In this document: in pieces, positions 1-13,085 of the stretch | Layout: each line of letters opens with the position of its first letter | How positions within the stretch are numbered: position 1 is the first letter of the stretch | Source of the DNA: Malachius bipustulatus | Lineage: Eukaryota; Arthropoda; Insecta; Coleoptera; Melyridae | Assembly (NCBI GenBank): GCA_910589415.1 | Contig: OU342630.1 | Location: 76,938,186-77,002,185, forward strand | Length of the DNA stretch: 64,000 nt | Direction of reading: 5' to 3' | The notes under the pieces: model-generated | What the model was told of the DNA's origin: nothing | What the model saw: only the letters and a program-made list of their open reading frames with translations | The model's database searches: none | Program-made: the position numbers and the translations under genes

Positions 1-798
1 AATAAATAAAATGGACGATCTGTTGGTAATATACACAGATACATGCACGCATTGAAAAACGAGGACGGGGTTGGTTGTGGCGTTGTCTCACCAGAAGTCG
101 TTTGAGGATACAGACTACCTATATTATGGTAGCGTACACAGTGCTGAATTATATGCCATATGGAAAGGCCTCCAAGCCTTAAGATACTATTCAAGTAAGA
201 ATTTGGTTATCAATACAGACTCCCTCTCCGCAATAGTAGCCATAAAAGACACAACAACACGTGAGCCTTTAATGGACCAAATATAATGCTGTATCCACAA
301 ACTCATATAAGAGAAGCAAGTCACGCTGCTATATGAACAACAGCTCATTCTGGGATTGAAGGAAATGAACAGGCAGACCAAGCAGAAAAGAATGCTACCA
401 AACTGGAATCTGTTAATCAAATCCAACCTATCCATGACGTTCTTAATTACATCACGCGGAAATACGCGGAAATAATCACTGAACACATCAAACAACAAAA
501 CTGAGGACAATACATCCCAACAAAACCCTTCAAAATGAAAAATATTCCAATAAGAAAGCAAGCATCAGAAATTGGCCATACACAGATCACGCATGAGTAT
601 CTCATGAAGAATCAGAGGCACCTCCAAGATGTGACGCCTGTGATGTACCTATAACCGTTGACCATACTCTTGTGGATTGCCAAAAATACAGCCAACAAAG
701 AATATAAGTCAAACTAGACCAGATGTGCTGGAAAATTGAAACACAGGAAACTTTCTAACCTTCCTAAAAATCACTGACTTGGATATATTGTACAAATA
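1..798 (+). pseudogene. 3' end of non-LTR retrotransposon ORF2 (RNase H and CCHC-like tail), degraded
   Basis: Seen: codons from about 71 read through an RNase H core, with the AELYAIWKGLQAL helix near 145-185 and NLVINTDSLSA near 203-235. In another frame at 343-400 comes the signature AHSGIEGNEQADQAEKNA. Further on, IGHTQITHEYLM is followed after a frameshift by a C-x2-C-x8-H-x4-C tail at 630-691, and the frame closes near 796. Known: this order (RNase H, then IGHTxLTHxYLM and a CCHC-like knuckle) closes ORF2 of Jockey/I-group non-LTR elements. Inferred: a dead copy, because an in-frame stop at 283-285 and at least two frameshifts separate the blocks. The 5' part, including reverse transcriptase, lies outside the window or is truncated. 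Confidence 0.8.
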
Positions 799-1205
799 AG
801 CTTTTGAATACTAATTTAAATTAAACTAATTTTGTATCAAAGTGTTTTTAAAGATTAAGTTTTATATTATCAATGATCTAAGCAGTCGTCGAGGCACCAT
901 TCCTTTTCTTAAATTAAAGAAAAAGTATTATTGTTGATGCAGACAAAGAATTTCAGTAGTGCGACTTCAAAGTAAATATTTATCGTTTTTTATTTTGGGT
1001 GCTTTTAATGATAAATCTATTATTCAGAAATTGCAAACAAGCGTACTTACGTATTCTCTGGGATTCGAACCTGCAAATAAAAATATGATATTAAATTTAT
1101 TATTTTTATGTGTAATTGATAAAAACATATACATAAACAAAAAAACAATAAAGGTTTTTTGATTGAAAATTTTTATTTCTAATTTTGTTCAGTAAATTTC
1201 GAACT
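799..1205. other. Probable 3' UTR of the retroelement and AT-rich flank
   Basis: About 400 bases follow the broken retroelement frame. The first ~130 bases, including a GTCGTCGAGGCACC stretch near 886-899, could be its 3' untranslated region, but no poly-A or target duplication marks the edge. The rest is AT-rich with nothing recognisable. Confidence 0.4.
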
Positions 1206-1372
1206 GTGTTTATTGACAAGGGCATTACAGCAAGTGAACTCACAAACTGGCGATCTTTCACAATATATTCGATAATACGATGAATTTTCAATAGCCCTCG
1301 GTGGCAATATAAACACAAATCCATCTGGAGAGTAATCAACGTGGATTCGTCACTGGAAACTGACTGTCGCAT
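1206..1372 (-). pseudogene. Possible Tc1-like transposase fragment
   Basis: On the minus strand the frame ending at 1372 reads SVSSDESTLITLQ. A neighbouring frame reads RIHVDYSPDGFVFI, then a position resembling the ERDRFGGGSVMVWG segment of Tc1-like transposases. Known: Tc1-like proteins carry a catalytic Asp in a SDES box followed by a PDGRVYVWR-type stretch. Inferred: a short frameshifted relic of that region. No terminal repeats were found around it, and the match is weak enough to be chance. Confidence 0.33.
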
Positions 1373-4071
1373 AAATACACAAAATATTGCCGCAATTTCA
1401 ATTCATGACAACTCGCTAAAACCGAAATCACCTGGAAAATTTTATAGGTATATTCAAAATTTATTATAAAATACATTAAACAAGCTTTATAGAAAGAAAA
1501 GGAATCATCAGCAAATGATTATATCACAGCTTTATTAATGAATCGATACCGCAAAGTACAATAATTATTATTGCAATACTTATACCTAATTTACTATCAA
1601 TAGCAAAATATCACGACATACCTAGTTAACAAAATATGCGAACCTATAATATATTCTCAATCGAGTCATTTTAACTGGCTTTACACATGTCCAAACAATT
1701 ATTATTATTTACTGACCAGTAAAAATATTTCAATCTGACCCTCAAAAAGGAAGTTAGAAAAGGTGACTACATACAAAATATCGTTTATAAAAATTTATAA
1801 TAGCAACCTCAAGTTCGGTTCCTGAGGCACGCCTGATGGAGGTAAGAAAGAAATTTTACAAATGGCCATGAAGGAAGATTTGCAATCGATGCCTAGTGAC
1901 TTGTCTACCGTAACGACATCTAACATCTTGAAAAGACGGTAATTGATATATAAGTTCATTTTCTTTAGTGTAAATAAAGTATTAATTTATTAATGACAAA
2001 TCTCTTGAGCCATAAATAAATCTTGTTATTATCACTACCAGAACTAGCTTGGATTTCTTTTAATTAGTAATTTTTTAGTAAACGGTTAATATACTGGCCT
2101 TTTAAAATGATTCAATATTTCAGAGTATTTTTAAAGGTCTAATGGCAACCAACGTCTCGAAGGATATACATGTTTATTTCATATCACTTTAGAGTAATAT
2201 GAGAAAATCCGTTAAGTATACTACTCTAAAGCTAAAGCATAAACTCAGATTATAAATATACTTGAAAGCTTTTTACGATGATTCAAGCAATATGCTTTTT
2301 TTCTGTATCTACAAAAATTGTCCAAGGATACTGCTAAAAAACTGTTTCGTAACTTCATCATAATCACCGTTCTAAAAGAAAAGTTACCCGCATTACTTTA
2401 ATCTGATTAAAAATAATTACATAAAACAGTTTCTGTTATATAAGACAGCATACTATTTTTTCTTGGACTTTTGCGGAGGCTTAACCAAGAAACTCTAGTC
2501 AAGTCTATGGTCTAGTGTCTAGTCATTTATATGACTACTAAAAATGATCTTTGCTTATTTTTACCGTTTATTTGATCATGGCGGATTGCAATTTGTAACG
2601 AACATTATTCGCAATCCGAAGACATGCCTAAAATATTTGAATAAATTATTTCAAGTTAACGCTCTTAACTTTATGAAATTAGAATGTTTGTATCCTCTAA
2701 ATTTTATTCAGAGATTTAAATAAACGGGGCCGAATATCAGTAAGTTTCTGATGCAAATCTGGGTTTCTTGAAAGATACTGTCTGAACTTCAAGGTAACTT
2801 TCCATTAATTTACATCAAATTAATTAAGAAATGTTATTTCGCTTGACGGGAAATACCTGGAATATCAGGTAGAGCCATCTGATAACATGCTCATACAAGA
2901 AAACCTTTAGATGCGTTCTGTAGGGGAAGGTATGGTAATGAAATTTTATCCAAAACAAGGTAAATTGATGATTACAAAGGCGATGGATCTATCCAACAGT
3001 AAACTGTTTTCACGTTATCTAATTAGTCGAGTATATTTATTCCGAATCCTGTGGGTAATTTTGCAACCCCATGTCCCAGTGACTTTGCTACAGGGCCAAC
3101 AGATTCATTCATCCAGGTGACAGTTGGGCTGGAATCTTAATTTTTTTTATCTAGAAATCAATTAAGACTATTCATCGCAAAAAATAGGAAAAAAATGCAA
3201 ATGAGGGACTATTTTTTAAATTTTCCCAGCTCTCATATTATACTGTTGCGTATAAAAAGTAATGAATGAGTTGATCGAATGTAGGGTAGCCCAGTCTTAA
3301 TATATTGTGTAATGAAGAGTGGTTTTGTTCTTGCATCGAATGCAGTTGATGAAGTTGGTGCAGTTACCATTTATTTGATATACTTACTTTTAAAAGAAAG
3401 GGGGCAATGTAGTAGAAAACTAATTACAAACCTCGGCGTGTGCATAAAAAGTATAAGCTGGAAAATATATTATGATCTTGAGTCATATTTCATGAAAATT
3501 GCTTTTAATGCCCGTGGAACGAAATATGTTTCCTTATACGATGGTTCAGGTATTAAATAACTTTACCCATACAAAGTATAAACTACTTCAGCTAGTTTAT
3601 CGCTCTTTCAAGTTAATACATCAAAATAAGTATCTCTAAAATGATAAGATGCTTAGAGTTTTCACATGTAGCATGTAGTGAATAAACCACCCCACTTTCT
3701 ATAAAGACAAAGATTCTCAAGAAATCTAATATACCTACCTTATTTTAAGTATTATTATTTCGACACTATTAAGAAAATTTAAAAAATAAAATAAAAATTA
3801 ATAAAGTACAACTTATAAGAGTAAATAAGCATTAGATTTTCATCATAAGCATAGTCATACTCTGCATCAAAATGAAAAAAAAACTCAGTAGCGTAGTTTT
3901 TTGTCAATATTATTCGTGAGACTACCCGCCGAGACGCCACTGGAACTTAAAATTATCTTTTAGTTAGTGTCAACTTAGCGTCTTATTAAATTGAATAACC
4001 CTGCTAGATTTAAACAAAATGGGAAAAAAGATCATTTAGATATTAATAAAAAACAATTTTTTTTTTTAAAC
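1373..4071. other. AT-rich DNA, no gene recognised
   Basis: About 2.7 kb of AT-rich sequence with only short accidental open frames (longest 82 codons at 3312-3560, no recognisable motif). No tRNA, long repeat or splice-bounded frame was seen. Confidence 0.5.
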
Positions 4072-4194
4072 TTGACACTCTGTATCTTGAAAACCAGACA
4101 CTTCAGAACACAAGTGTATAAGAACTTTTCTACTTGAATTTGGTTCAGAAACGCGCCCTTCAAATTACGGCCTATCATTAAGTAACACCCTGTA
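4072..4194. repeat. Two fragmentary CAGGGTG-type transposon ends
   Basis: TTGACACTCTGTATC near 4072-4086 and TAACACCCTGTATA near 4183-4196 are the right-hand (reverse-complement) ends seen elsewhere in the window as TACAGGGTGTCAA and TACAGGGTGTTA. No matching left ends were found nearby, so these look like truncated remnants. Confidence 0.4.
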
Positions 4195-5876
4195 TATGGG
4201 TAAAATAAGACATCGAAATTTTTATTTTTCCAGCATATTTTAGCAACGACTGAAATAATCCAAAATTTTAGTTTATATTCAAAATAAGTATAAAATACTG
4301 TAACTTTTTTTAAATTGAACCGACTCTATAAACCTATCGCCGCGTGTAGAAGTTACCCATACATGCCCATTAAAAGCGTGGACACCGTGAATAAAATTCG
4401 ATTTGAAATGACTTCTAAATGGATGAATTAGCTTCAAAATTCATTATTGTTATATAGCATGAAGTAATTTCCTCCCTCAGCATGTTAAACAATAATTTGT
4501 ATAATCATATCCTGAATTTTCGCATTAATAGGAGCACGAATAGCGTGAGTAGAGAGGATTAAAATTACAATCATTAAATGGTAATTCTAAGTTGTAAAGG
4601 ATCCTCGTTGTCTTGATTTTTTACAGGTCTAACTTAAGTCGCTCTATTAACTTTCACGTAAGTAATTGATCTCTCTTTGGGTACCGCTTATTTACTTAAC
4701 AGGCCAATCAGCTTAGTAAAAGCGGATTAAGATTCGATTCCCGGTTGAGTTTTGTGAAAGAAATTCCCCTCAATACCAATCCATTAATGTACAAGTCTGC
4801 AAAGCAATTTGTTTTGGATTTTGCTGCCGTCTCTCTTTTGTGAATATCTTTTAATTAGGGTAAAAATATAAGTTACAGAAAAAGTTGCAATCAAAAGCTC
4901 AATAAAAATTTTCTATATAGGAGAAAAAAATCATAAAACCAGTTACATAGGAAAATAGATACATAGATCCGCACCAAAATTATTAGACCTACTTCCATTT
5001 CACGACAGACAAAAATCCACTGTATATATCGAGTTAGTCATTTTATATACGTATACAAATTATTTTATATATGCGGTCGTTGCTGTCTATACATCTAAAT
5101 TAGTATTTTCATGTGAATTGGATGAAAATACAAGCAAGGAAAGCACAAAATGTCAATCGATATGCCAATATAACTAACAAAACCAATATCAATATCCATA
5201 AAATAATAACGCGATATGAGGCTAAATTGACTTGCAAGAACAAGCATTCTGGTGAATCTCAGCTTCAGTAAGGATTCCATGCAGGCGAGAGGATAAAACT
5301 CATCAATAATTTTCCAGATATTTACCTCGGAGAGAGCAAAAAATCGCTCTCAAAGGCCAAAGATCCGATTTTTCGTGACTGCCATACGTGACATAAGAAA
5401 ACAATTTCAACTTTTGAAGTATATCACCCGCCATGCTTCGTTGAAGGCACACTGGAGTACTTTTTTATGGAAGAGCTACATGAAGCCTTATGGACGATCC
5501 AGAGCTCGTCGTCCTTTGTTCAAAGCTCCATATCCAGATGTTTCATATCTCCCACTTTAATAATTCAAAAGTCTGCGGACATTTTCCGACGCTAACGTTT
5601 GCAGTAAAACTAGCTACTTTCTCGTGTTGTTTCCTTTTACGACTCGTTTTACAAATTTATTAGGTATCCTGCACAGAGCTGTAAAGTGCAATAATATACC
5701 TGAACATTAAAGCTTTAAAGCATTTAATCCGGCGTGTAATCAGTTTCATTAAGTATTTCAAAGGGTTATTTGTTTTAGAAAAGATACATTCCTTGAAGTA
5801 ATTTTGAATAGAAAACGTTGGGTTGAAATATTATAATATAAACTGTCTAATAGATCTAAAGTTTATTACTACAAAT
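4195..5876. other. AT-rich DNA, no gene recognised
   Basis: About 1.7 kb without a supported feature. Open frames of 61 codons at 5095-5280 (-) and 5375-5560 (+) have no recognisable motif and no splice context, and are treated as chance. Confidence 0.45.
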
Positions 5877-6500
5877 AATTTATGTTTTCAACCCCTACTT
5901 CGTGGAATCTCTGCATACTGTTTTAGAAAATTTTACCGAGAATTTTACTTAATAATGATTGATATTTTCAATGTTACACGTGTCTCGGGACTTTTGCAGT
6001 AGCATCTTCAGATATATGTAAATGAATAAAAATAAAAAATAATTAAATAAATAAATGATGATGCTAATTTATTAAAAGCAACTCAGTTTCGTTAGAAATG
6101 AATCGACAGACTTATCACGAAAATTCAATCACTTGTGATATCACTACCTGCTGAAAATGAGTCTAGAATATGTTTTATTATGCAGATAGATATTTTAAAT
6201 GCAGATATTTTAAATGCAGAAGACAAATTTGTCTTCTAAGGTAAATCCCTTATAGAAAAATTCCTTGGGCCGCTTCATATTCATCTTCCATACGTTTAAT
6301 TTAATTTCATCGATTAGGGTAATTAAATTAAACAGCTATAATCATAAACATAATCAGACGTAAATAAAATTATTCGTTAATTAATTAACGTTTCTATCAT
6401 CGATCAATATACAGTAGAATTTCATAAAACATTAGTGTTTTATTCATAATCAATAAGTATGCAGAGATTCTACGAAGTAAGGGTTGAAAACATAAATTTT
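5877..6500. mobile_element. Inverted-ended repeat, family F (ends AAATTTATGTTTTCAACCC)
   Basis: The left end (5877-5928) reads ATTTATGTTTTCAACCCC then TACTTCGTGGAATCTCTGC. The right end (6451-6500) is its reverse complement with a few mismatches, giving ~45 bp inverted termini around ~520 bp of AT-rich filler. The right-end block (CATTAGTGTTTTATT, then GCAGAGATTCTACGAAG, then GGGTTGAAAAC) recurs at 34.8 kb and 47.8 kb, so this is a dispersed family. The 47.7 kb copy has a 12 bp target duplication, which fits retroposition better than a classic DNA transposon. Class unresolved; a Penelope-like element with inverted ends is one possibility. Confidence 0.55.
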
Positions 6501-6918
6501 ATAAACATAATCATAAACAGCTATAATAATAAATAAATTAAGCAACAATAATCAGAGAAATTTTTAAATATGTAGTTACTTTTAATAATAATTATTAAAA
6601 TGCACGTCGATGACAGTAGTTGTGAATCCCGATTAAAACCGAACCGAAACAGGTGATCCAACTTTAAAGGGAGAAAGTAACTGCAACATAAGAAGTAATG
6701 ACCCATGAAAATGGCACCAACCTTCCGTACTCTTATCAATAAAAATCTGTCAATATCCAGGGACTCAAGGATACATCATTATATTAATGAGTTAACAAAA
6801 AGCTGAAAATACAAGCTATTTCTTTAATATTGCAGAAAAATTTAAGAGATTCTTTAGCCAAAAACAAACAAAAAATTCCCTACTAACGTGCGTTCGGAAA
6901 TGCACCGTTTCTGAGATA
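6501..6918. other. AT-rich flank with a short direct repeat
   Basis: The CAGCTATAAT and CATAATCATAAAC words near 6502-6530 repeat those at about 6331-6357 inside the previous element, suggesting a local duplication. Nothing else recognised. Confidence 0.35.
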
Positions 6919-7440
6919 CAGGGTGTCAAAAAAAGATAATTTTTACAGTTTTTTGCAGATATCTCGGGAATCGTTTTATATACAGAACTCAGCTTTTGTA
7001 TACATATACCACTTACCATTGATATAAGCTATCTTTTAAATGAAATTTTTTTTTTCATATGCCATTGAGAGAAGATTTCGAGGTTGCTCAAGGTTTTTTT
7101 GACCCTAATATCTACGACACTCGGCAAATTAATTTTAAAAGCTCATTTTAAACGGTCAGTATTTTCGAGACAAAAAGGTACTTTTCGTCATAATTGCGAA
7201 AATCGTTTTCGGAAAAAACGGCCATGTACGATGAAAAACTCGCTTTGGGTGTTTCAAAACATGTTATCGGAAAACGAAGATCAAAAAAACTTTACTCAAT
7301 CATAAAATCTCCGCCAATGGCACATAAAAAAAAAGAATTGGTATTAAAAAGGTAATTAAAAAAAAAGATATCTGTATCTTAAACGGTTCCCGAGATATCT
7401 TCAAAAAACTGTAAAAATGATATTTTTGTTTTAAACTCTA
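6919..7440. mobile_element. CAGGGTG-ended DNA transposon remnant
   Basis: The left end starts TA-CAGGGTGTCAAAAAAAG. After ~25 bases both ends share TTTTTACAGTTTTTTG and GATATCTCGGGAA, inverted at 7377-7420. The last bases of the right end are decayed (AAACTCTATATC in place of GACACCCTGTATC). This gives ~60 bp inverted termini around ~400 bp with no transposase. The GATATCTC..GGAACCGTTT stretch also occurs in the element at 58.6 kb, so the two share ancestry. The 73-codon frame at 7084-7305 is accidental. Confidence 0.55.
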
Positions 7441-8082
7441 TATCTTAAAAACTTTGCATTTCCAGACGTTTTGCCGGATATAGTCACACCAGAAAGACGA
7501 ACATTTTGAAATTTATGTTCCTACATAGAAACAGGTACTTTGAAGCCAAAACAATAAAATAGAATCTTACTACAAAATCTCCAGAAATTGAAGAATCAGT
7601 TTTAAATTCAATATGTGAAACTCCTGAACATAGCCAATAGGAAAATTGGAAATAACTTGAAAATCTCTCACATTCTTTTGACGACTTTCTGTTATACGCG
7701 ATTTTTTTGTGAATCAATTTTGTCAGTGGTTTTAAGAGTATTGCCCTAAATTCCCTGTTTGACTATGAAAAAATAATATTCACACACCAAGCTAATTTCC
7801 CAAGAAACGCAGAAATTTCCACGATAATCAAGTTGTATAGCGCTAATAATCATCAAAACAAATTTGGGTAGGTACGTCAATGTCTGGAATGAAATTGTTG
7901 AAAATTACTTGATTGGGTCTGTATTGATGCCAGATAGGCTAAATCACCGGTTTCTAATAGAAAGCTTGACCATATTGTTTGAAAAAGTGTAATTTTCAAT
8001 AAAAAAATTGAACGTGGCTCAACCACAATGATGCATCATCTCATTTCTGTCTAGAAGGAAGAAAATAATTAAATCGCAGATA
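7441..8082. other. AT-rich DNA, no gene recognised
   Basis: About 640 bases. The 77-codon minus frame (7484-7717) has no known motif. No repeat ends were found. Confidence 0.4.
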
Positions 8083-8575
8083 CAGGGTGCCCGTTTTCTA
8101 GAGAGTGCACAGGGATCTCAGTTATCTTAAGAGATACGAAGTAGGTTAGAATGGGGTAAAGTTGCGTATAGTTGTCAGAATATTGGAAAAAATAGGAAAT
8201 TTGACATTTTTGTTTTTATTTTTTTATTTAATGACCAATGAAGCGGAACCGTTTTTAACCGAAACATTATAAGGAGTAAGGACACTTTTCAACAAGGAAT
8301 CCAAAAATAATTTTCAAATCTTTCTAGCACTTTAAGATGGCGAAAAATCGATAGTTTCTTTTTTCTTATGGACGTCATATTGTATTTTTTTCAAAATATT
8401 ATAACACGAAGTGTTATACATCTTGGTAACCAGAAAAATAAAATGCGTTCAAAAAGGGGAAAATCTAATATGGCGCACATAAGAAAATCGAAAGTTGACT
8501 ATCCATGCTTCCTCATCCCCGGTAATGGGAAGCTTTTATTTCAGTTTTTCGCAATTTTTAAGATACACCCTATAT
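8083..8575. repeat. Fragments with CAGGGTG-type ends
   Basis: CAGGGTGCCCGTTTTCTAG at 8083 is preceded by TA, and GATACACCCTATATA lies at 8562-8576. The two ends do not match each other beyond the first bases. They are therefore more likely to be two truncated elements than one complete element. Confidence 0.3.
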
Positions 8576-8811
8576 AATGGGATATTTTATTCAATTTCAT
8601 AAATTAAGCAATCAATTCCACTTCATACACAATTAGACGTTTATTAGTATACTATGCCCTTGTTGTATAGGGTAATGCCACAGAGAACAATAGGGCTTTT
8701 GTATCTGAAAAAAAATCATAGGGATTATTTTTGGTATACGCCCTGAAGATTCCTGTAGAACGGCGTTCATATCTAAGAGGATTATGTGCTTTTCATGCAT
8801 TTATATTTATA

Positions 8812-8880
8812 CAGGGTGATTCTTATAACCTGAAATATTAAAAATATTCGAAAATATTCGTTGAGGGATGTAGGGCGGTT
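8812..8880 (+). repeat. Left end of a CAGGGTG-type element
   Basis: TA followed by CAGGGTGATTCTTATAACC at 8812. No convincing right end was found; a CACCTTGTATAATCA at about 9417-9431 has different inner sequence. Taken as a truncated copy. Confidence 0.35.
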
Positions 8881-9609
8881 TATGTGTTAAACGATGTCAC
8901 TCACCGAACTAAGCTATTATTGCAGAAAATATTTTTCTGCAGAGTGAGATATACTTACACTTTAAGATGTTAGGAGAAACAAACACAAATCAGAGTTTCT
9001 CGATTAAAGCGCCATTGATGAGTTTTATAACCGATTGGCTTCTTATTGTCAAGAAGTGAATGGAGCACATTTCGAACAACTTTTGAAGTGATAAGAAATA
9101 TTTATAATGAACTAGTTTTGTGTTTTTTACATGATTGTTCCTTTAAGATCTTTTCATATACCTAACGAAAAATAAGATTAAAAAATCTTGTGTAAAAATT
9201 TTTTTAAATAGATTTCCAATGAAGTAACACAAGTGATATCATCCCATAATAAAATAAAGTGAGGTTAGGTTTTAGCTCATAAATAAAGTAAAAAAAATTG
9301 GTGCCAAAATGTAGCTCGCAAAAAATTTCAATCGACGTGTTTTTATACGTTTTTTCCAAATATTTTTTCCTGATTTTCTATTCTATATATTATCTACTAG
9401 TTCCACTTAAAGTCCCCACCTTGTATAATCACCTGGCTCAGGCTATAAAATGAATGAAGGCCAGATCGGCAAAAATAGTAATTTAGAAGAATCTAAGATT
9501 TAATGATAAATTTGAATAGAAAGTAGGATTTCCTCTATACGTTCTAGAAACTTACCTAAAATTGTGTTCCAAGAAGGCTATACACTTTAATTGTATGGTG
9601 AAGACAGAG
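8881..9609. other. AT-rich DNA, no gene recognised
   Basis: About 700 bases without supported features. The 9001-9110 stretch has a weak resemblance to transposase-like text but was not pursued. Confidence 0.35.
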
Positions 9610-9749
9610 ACATCGCTGTTTCAATGGTTATTTCCATCTCATCAGTCTGACACATCACCACCACTAGAGGAGTGTGCCGATCATAAAGAAAATCAAACCA
9701 TTTAAGCAAATGATTTGTCGGAAACATAGTGACTTGCAAGGCAAATAAA
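9610..9749 (-). repeat. Dispersed repeat shared with 39.1 kb
   Basis: Read on the minus strand, this stretch (TTGCCTTGCAAGTC, ATGTTTCCGACAAATC, GGCACACTCCTCTAG, TGTCAGACTGATGAG, TGTCTCTG) matches 39075-39222 on the plus strand word for word, with small indels. At 39 kb the same block abuts the RNase H part of a non-LTR element. It may belong to that element or be an older insertion next to it. Confidence 0.55.
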
Positions 9750-10189
9750 TTTGTTTCATGATGATTTTATTCGTAAAAGAGACTCGCAAGTCGCAATAAG
9801 AATGAAGCCAGGACAGCATTCCTCTCGATAAAGTGGAATAACTGGCGTTCATATAACTCAAAACTACAAATGACTTCGCCTGCAGTAGGTAGTCCAATTA
9901 TTATAATGCAAATAAATTTCGAAAGAAGCTTCAGAAAATCTGTTAAAAAAAATGTTTTTTTCAGCAGACATTTTATTTATGAGCATCTGCATATTATAAC
10001 AGGAAAGATCGTACTAAAATATTTAAAATGATTGAAGGCTGATAAAAAATAACTCAAAAGTTCATGTTAAAAAATCGATACTTATATTATTTAATATGTG
10101 TGGTAATGCTACATAATTCTAAGCATTATAATGATAGGAATCCGTAAATTTATTTATTAATGTGTTTTTTTATTGTCCACTGCTGTGAC
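9750..10189. other. AT-rich DNA, no gene recognised
   Basis: About 440 bases without a recognisable feature. Confidence 0.4.
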
Positions 10190-10503
10190 TTGTACACCTG
10201 TATTCAATGTACTTAGATTCAAAGTTGATACTGTTTTCTTAGTCTGATGTCAAATAGGTTTTGTATTGTTTTTTTTTTTTGTATGATTTCTTTACCTTTA
10301 GATCTAACTTAGCTCGTTAAGTAGGTTTAGCGAATATATTCACGGGGGTTAAGTGGTAGATCAGCTTGAGCTTATATAATGCTCAAGTTGAACTTCGCCT
10401 CTTAGTTTGCCGTCACTACTGTAGTGTATGTAATACTTTGCTGATATTGTAAGTATGATGGCAAATAAAGGTGTTTATTATTATTATTATTATTATTATT
10501 ATT
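10190..10503 (+). mobile_element. 3' end of a non-LTR retroposon or SINE with ATT tail
   Basis: A moderately complex ~290 base segment ends in GATGGCAAATAAAGGTG followed by a run of ATT triplets (10475-10503). A polyadenylation-like AATAAA just before a simple trinucleotide tail is the usual 3' signature of I/R1/Jockey-like elements and their SINE partners. A hairpin (CTTGAGC / GCTCAAG, 10368-10388) sits inside. No coding sequence remains, so the family cannot be named. Confidence 0.42.
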
Positions 10504-13030
10504 TAAAACGCGATTTGTTGAACAGACAATGGTATTAACGAAGTATTATTCAGACAAAAGTTCAATAAAAAAGTTTGGTTGGTGGATATATGCGTAGGTG
10601 TATGGATAAAATAATCCATCTAGCTATACGATATTAATACCCTGCTAAGCTGCTTTGTTCTTTGTTCAGGGTAAACACAGCTTTTCGAATCGTCAATAAT
10701 AATACCTAATGCATAAATCTATTGAATCATCTTCAAAGGAACATAAATAGCTAAACGAGGGGCAGCCATCAGACTCAGAAATCATTGATGCAAGTGAAAA
10801 ATCGAGACAAGAATCAAAGTTTTTGAAGTTATAAAGGATATCAGTTATCTATAAAAATTTTTAAAGATATTCAAGAAACTATAATATCTGGTTTGAACAT
10901 AGCTTTTGAAAGCAAAAAGTTAAAAGGATAAGTAAGAAAAAATTAGAACCAGACTAAATAACAGTATTTAGGTAGAAGATTTATTCGAGACTCATAATTA
11001 TGTACAAGATGATCAGTTCTGTTCAGATGATTAATAAACTTTCATAGCAGGCTAGAAAGTATTAATTTTATTGATCTTCAGGAAAATGTCGTAGGTTAGA
11101 TAAGTTTGTTTTACCCCTGAAGATGGTCTAGTTCTAGTAGATCGAAAGCGGTAGGGTGCTAAGAGCAATGCGTTAATAAAGTCACACCAAAAATTTGACT
11201 ACAAATCTTCTTTTTTCCTCCTCGTTTTAATGTATTACAACTTTTACTATTATGCGATTTTAATTAAAGCACCAATTCGAAAACATATTTTCAACATAAA
11301 AACAAACCAAATTATGTATACCTATTCTAACTTTTACAGCACCTTACTAGGCTATTAATTATCATAAAATTTTCTGGAACTCATCTACCTAACTCAAAAT
11401 ATTATTTAAAACATGCGAAATTTCCTACCACACTTTGGTGTAATACCGTGAGAATACTGTTCATTATTTCCTTGGATGTTGTATATTAGTGTAAATAAAA
11501 TAATGTTTAGATACAATCATCATGAATTACAATATCAAAATAATCTAGAAAAGTAGAGTATATCTGTAATAAAGTAAATGACAACTTAAAGTAAGTGCAT
11601 GGAGGAATTGCGTTCATGCGTTGCCAGAGGTAGGGTAATTAAATTGTAAATGAGGGTTTCGGAATTTCATGACAATATTATTGTTATAAAGTAAATATTG
11701 CACTTATTCGCTTTAAATTTAAATTTTAAATGTTCGATGTATTATTATTGTTGCTTATTGGCAATTCAAGTCCGCTTAATTGTTATTTCACTCAGTTTCC
11801 TTCTCAAGAATTTCTTCCTGTGACACAGAAGAGGAAGGCAGGTGGTGTTTTTTTATGAGGAGCTTAAATATAATAATAGCAATGAAATTGTTATAAAACG
11901 ATTCATCTAATTTATTGAACACTGAGTTTTATTGGCGCAAATAAATTTTATTTCTTCCTGATATGAAAGAGATCATCCAATAGACTTTTAGTACCTACTT
12001 CATAAATTTTATTGCTCGAATAGGCTGAAGTATCGTATTAACTGATCAAAAAATGTACTTAATCGACAAGTAATAACAGATAAGATTACAGAACTACATT
12101 ATTCATGTGCACATGGAGATATTATCATTTTCTATATTCAAATACATCTGTCTGAAATCTGTAAGTACCTACCTACTCGTATTATATAACTTCGAATCCA
12201 CCGGACCACCATATCAGATTGCCATACCGAAGTTTCAAACTCTGAAAGTTTCAAAGAATTCCGAAGGTAATATACATAATATCCTACCCACTGTCCATGC
12301 AGTCGTTCGTTTTCAGAGACGAACAAAAAACTTATCGTTCATATACCTAATATAGGCAAGGAAGTTCGAAAATCTCCATCTCCATCTGAAATCTTGTTAG
12401 AAACATGTGGTTTTGACTGCTGTATCCAATAACATCTTTATCGCATTGGTAAAGAAACAGGATCTCGCTAAAGCAATTTCCTCTAAAGTTCGATAAGCTC
12501 TGGAAATATTTTTCCAAATAATTCGTTTATCTGACTGAAAGCTGCATTGTTCTGATTTAAGTAATTTAATTTTGAACATAAGGCAAATAATAGATGAAGA
12601 CTCAAAAACTTTCGGTCAGTTTTTATCTAAAACTGTAAAATATAGAAGACAAAATAGATCAACGCAAACTGACATTAATATCTGAACTTCCTAAGTTGGA
12701 CGTTTTAATCAAAAATACGTTACATTAAAGACTACCCGATTAATTCAACATAGGAAACTTCGGCACAATCATTCAGGAAAGTTATCTGAATGTATAAACT
12801 TTTAATTTATCAGTCAATAGAACTTGTAATGAGAATAATCCGAGCAAAAAGAACACATTGATTGATTAAAAATACAATTCTATCTGTAGAGTACGTAATC
12901 CAGGAAAATTTAATATTTAGATTTTAGACTTTTATTTAAACTTAAATTATTCTCTTAGGTGGTGGGAAAGGGTTACCACATTAACTTTTATTGTTGACTA
13001 GGTGTTATGGTGTGGACTAATTAATATAGG
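10504..13030. other. AT-rich DNA, no gene recognised
   Basis: About 2.5 kb. Short frames at 12107-12355 (+), 12138-12326 (-) and 12397-12579 (-) overlap each other in opposite senses and show no motif. No RNA gene or repeat boundary was seen. Confidence 0.4.
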
Positions 13031-13085
13031 TACAAGGTGGCCCAACGAAAACGTAACAGGCGTAATAACTTGGAAACTGGATATG
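13031..13085 (+). repeat. Fragment of the CAGGGTGGCCC family
   Basis: TACAAGGTGGCCCAACG then AAAACGTAACAGGC and TAATAACTTGGAAACTG match the outer end of the palindrome at 53.3-54.4 kb. The match stops after ~55 bases, so this is a truncated end. Confidence 0.55.

Noticed and set aside
1050..1125. GGTTCGAATCCC on the minus strand, a perfect tRNA B box
   Set aside because: The T-stem does not pair and no A box or cloverleaf could be drawn upstream.
4715..4760. GATTCGATTCCCGG, tRNA T-arm-like
   Set aside because: Flanking bases do not form a T-stem and no D-arm lies at the right distance.
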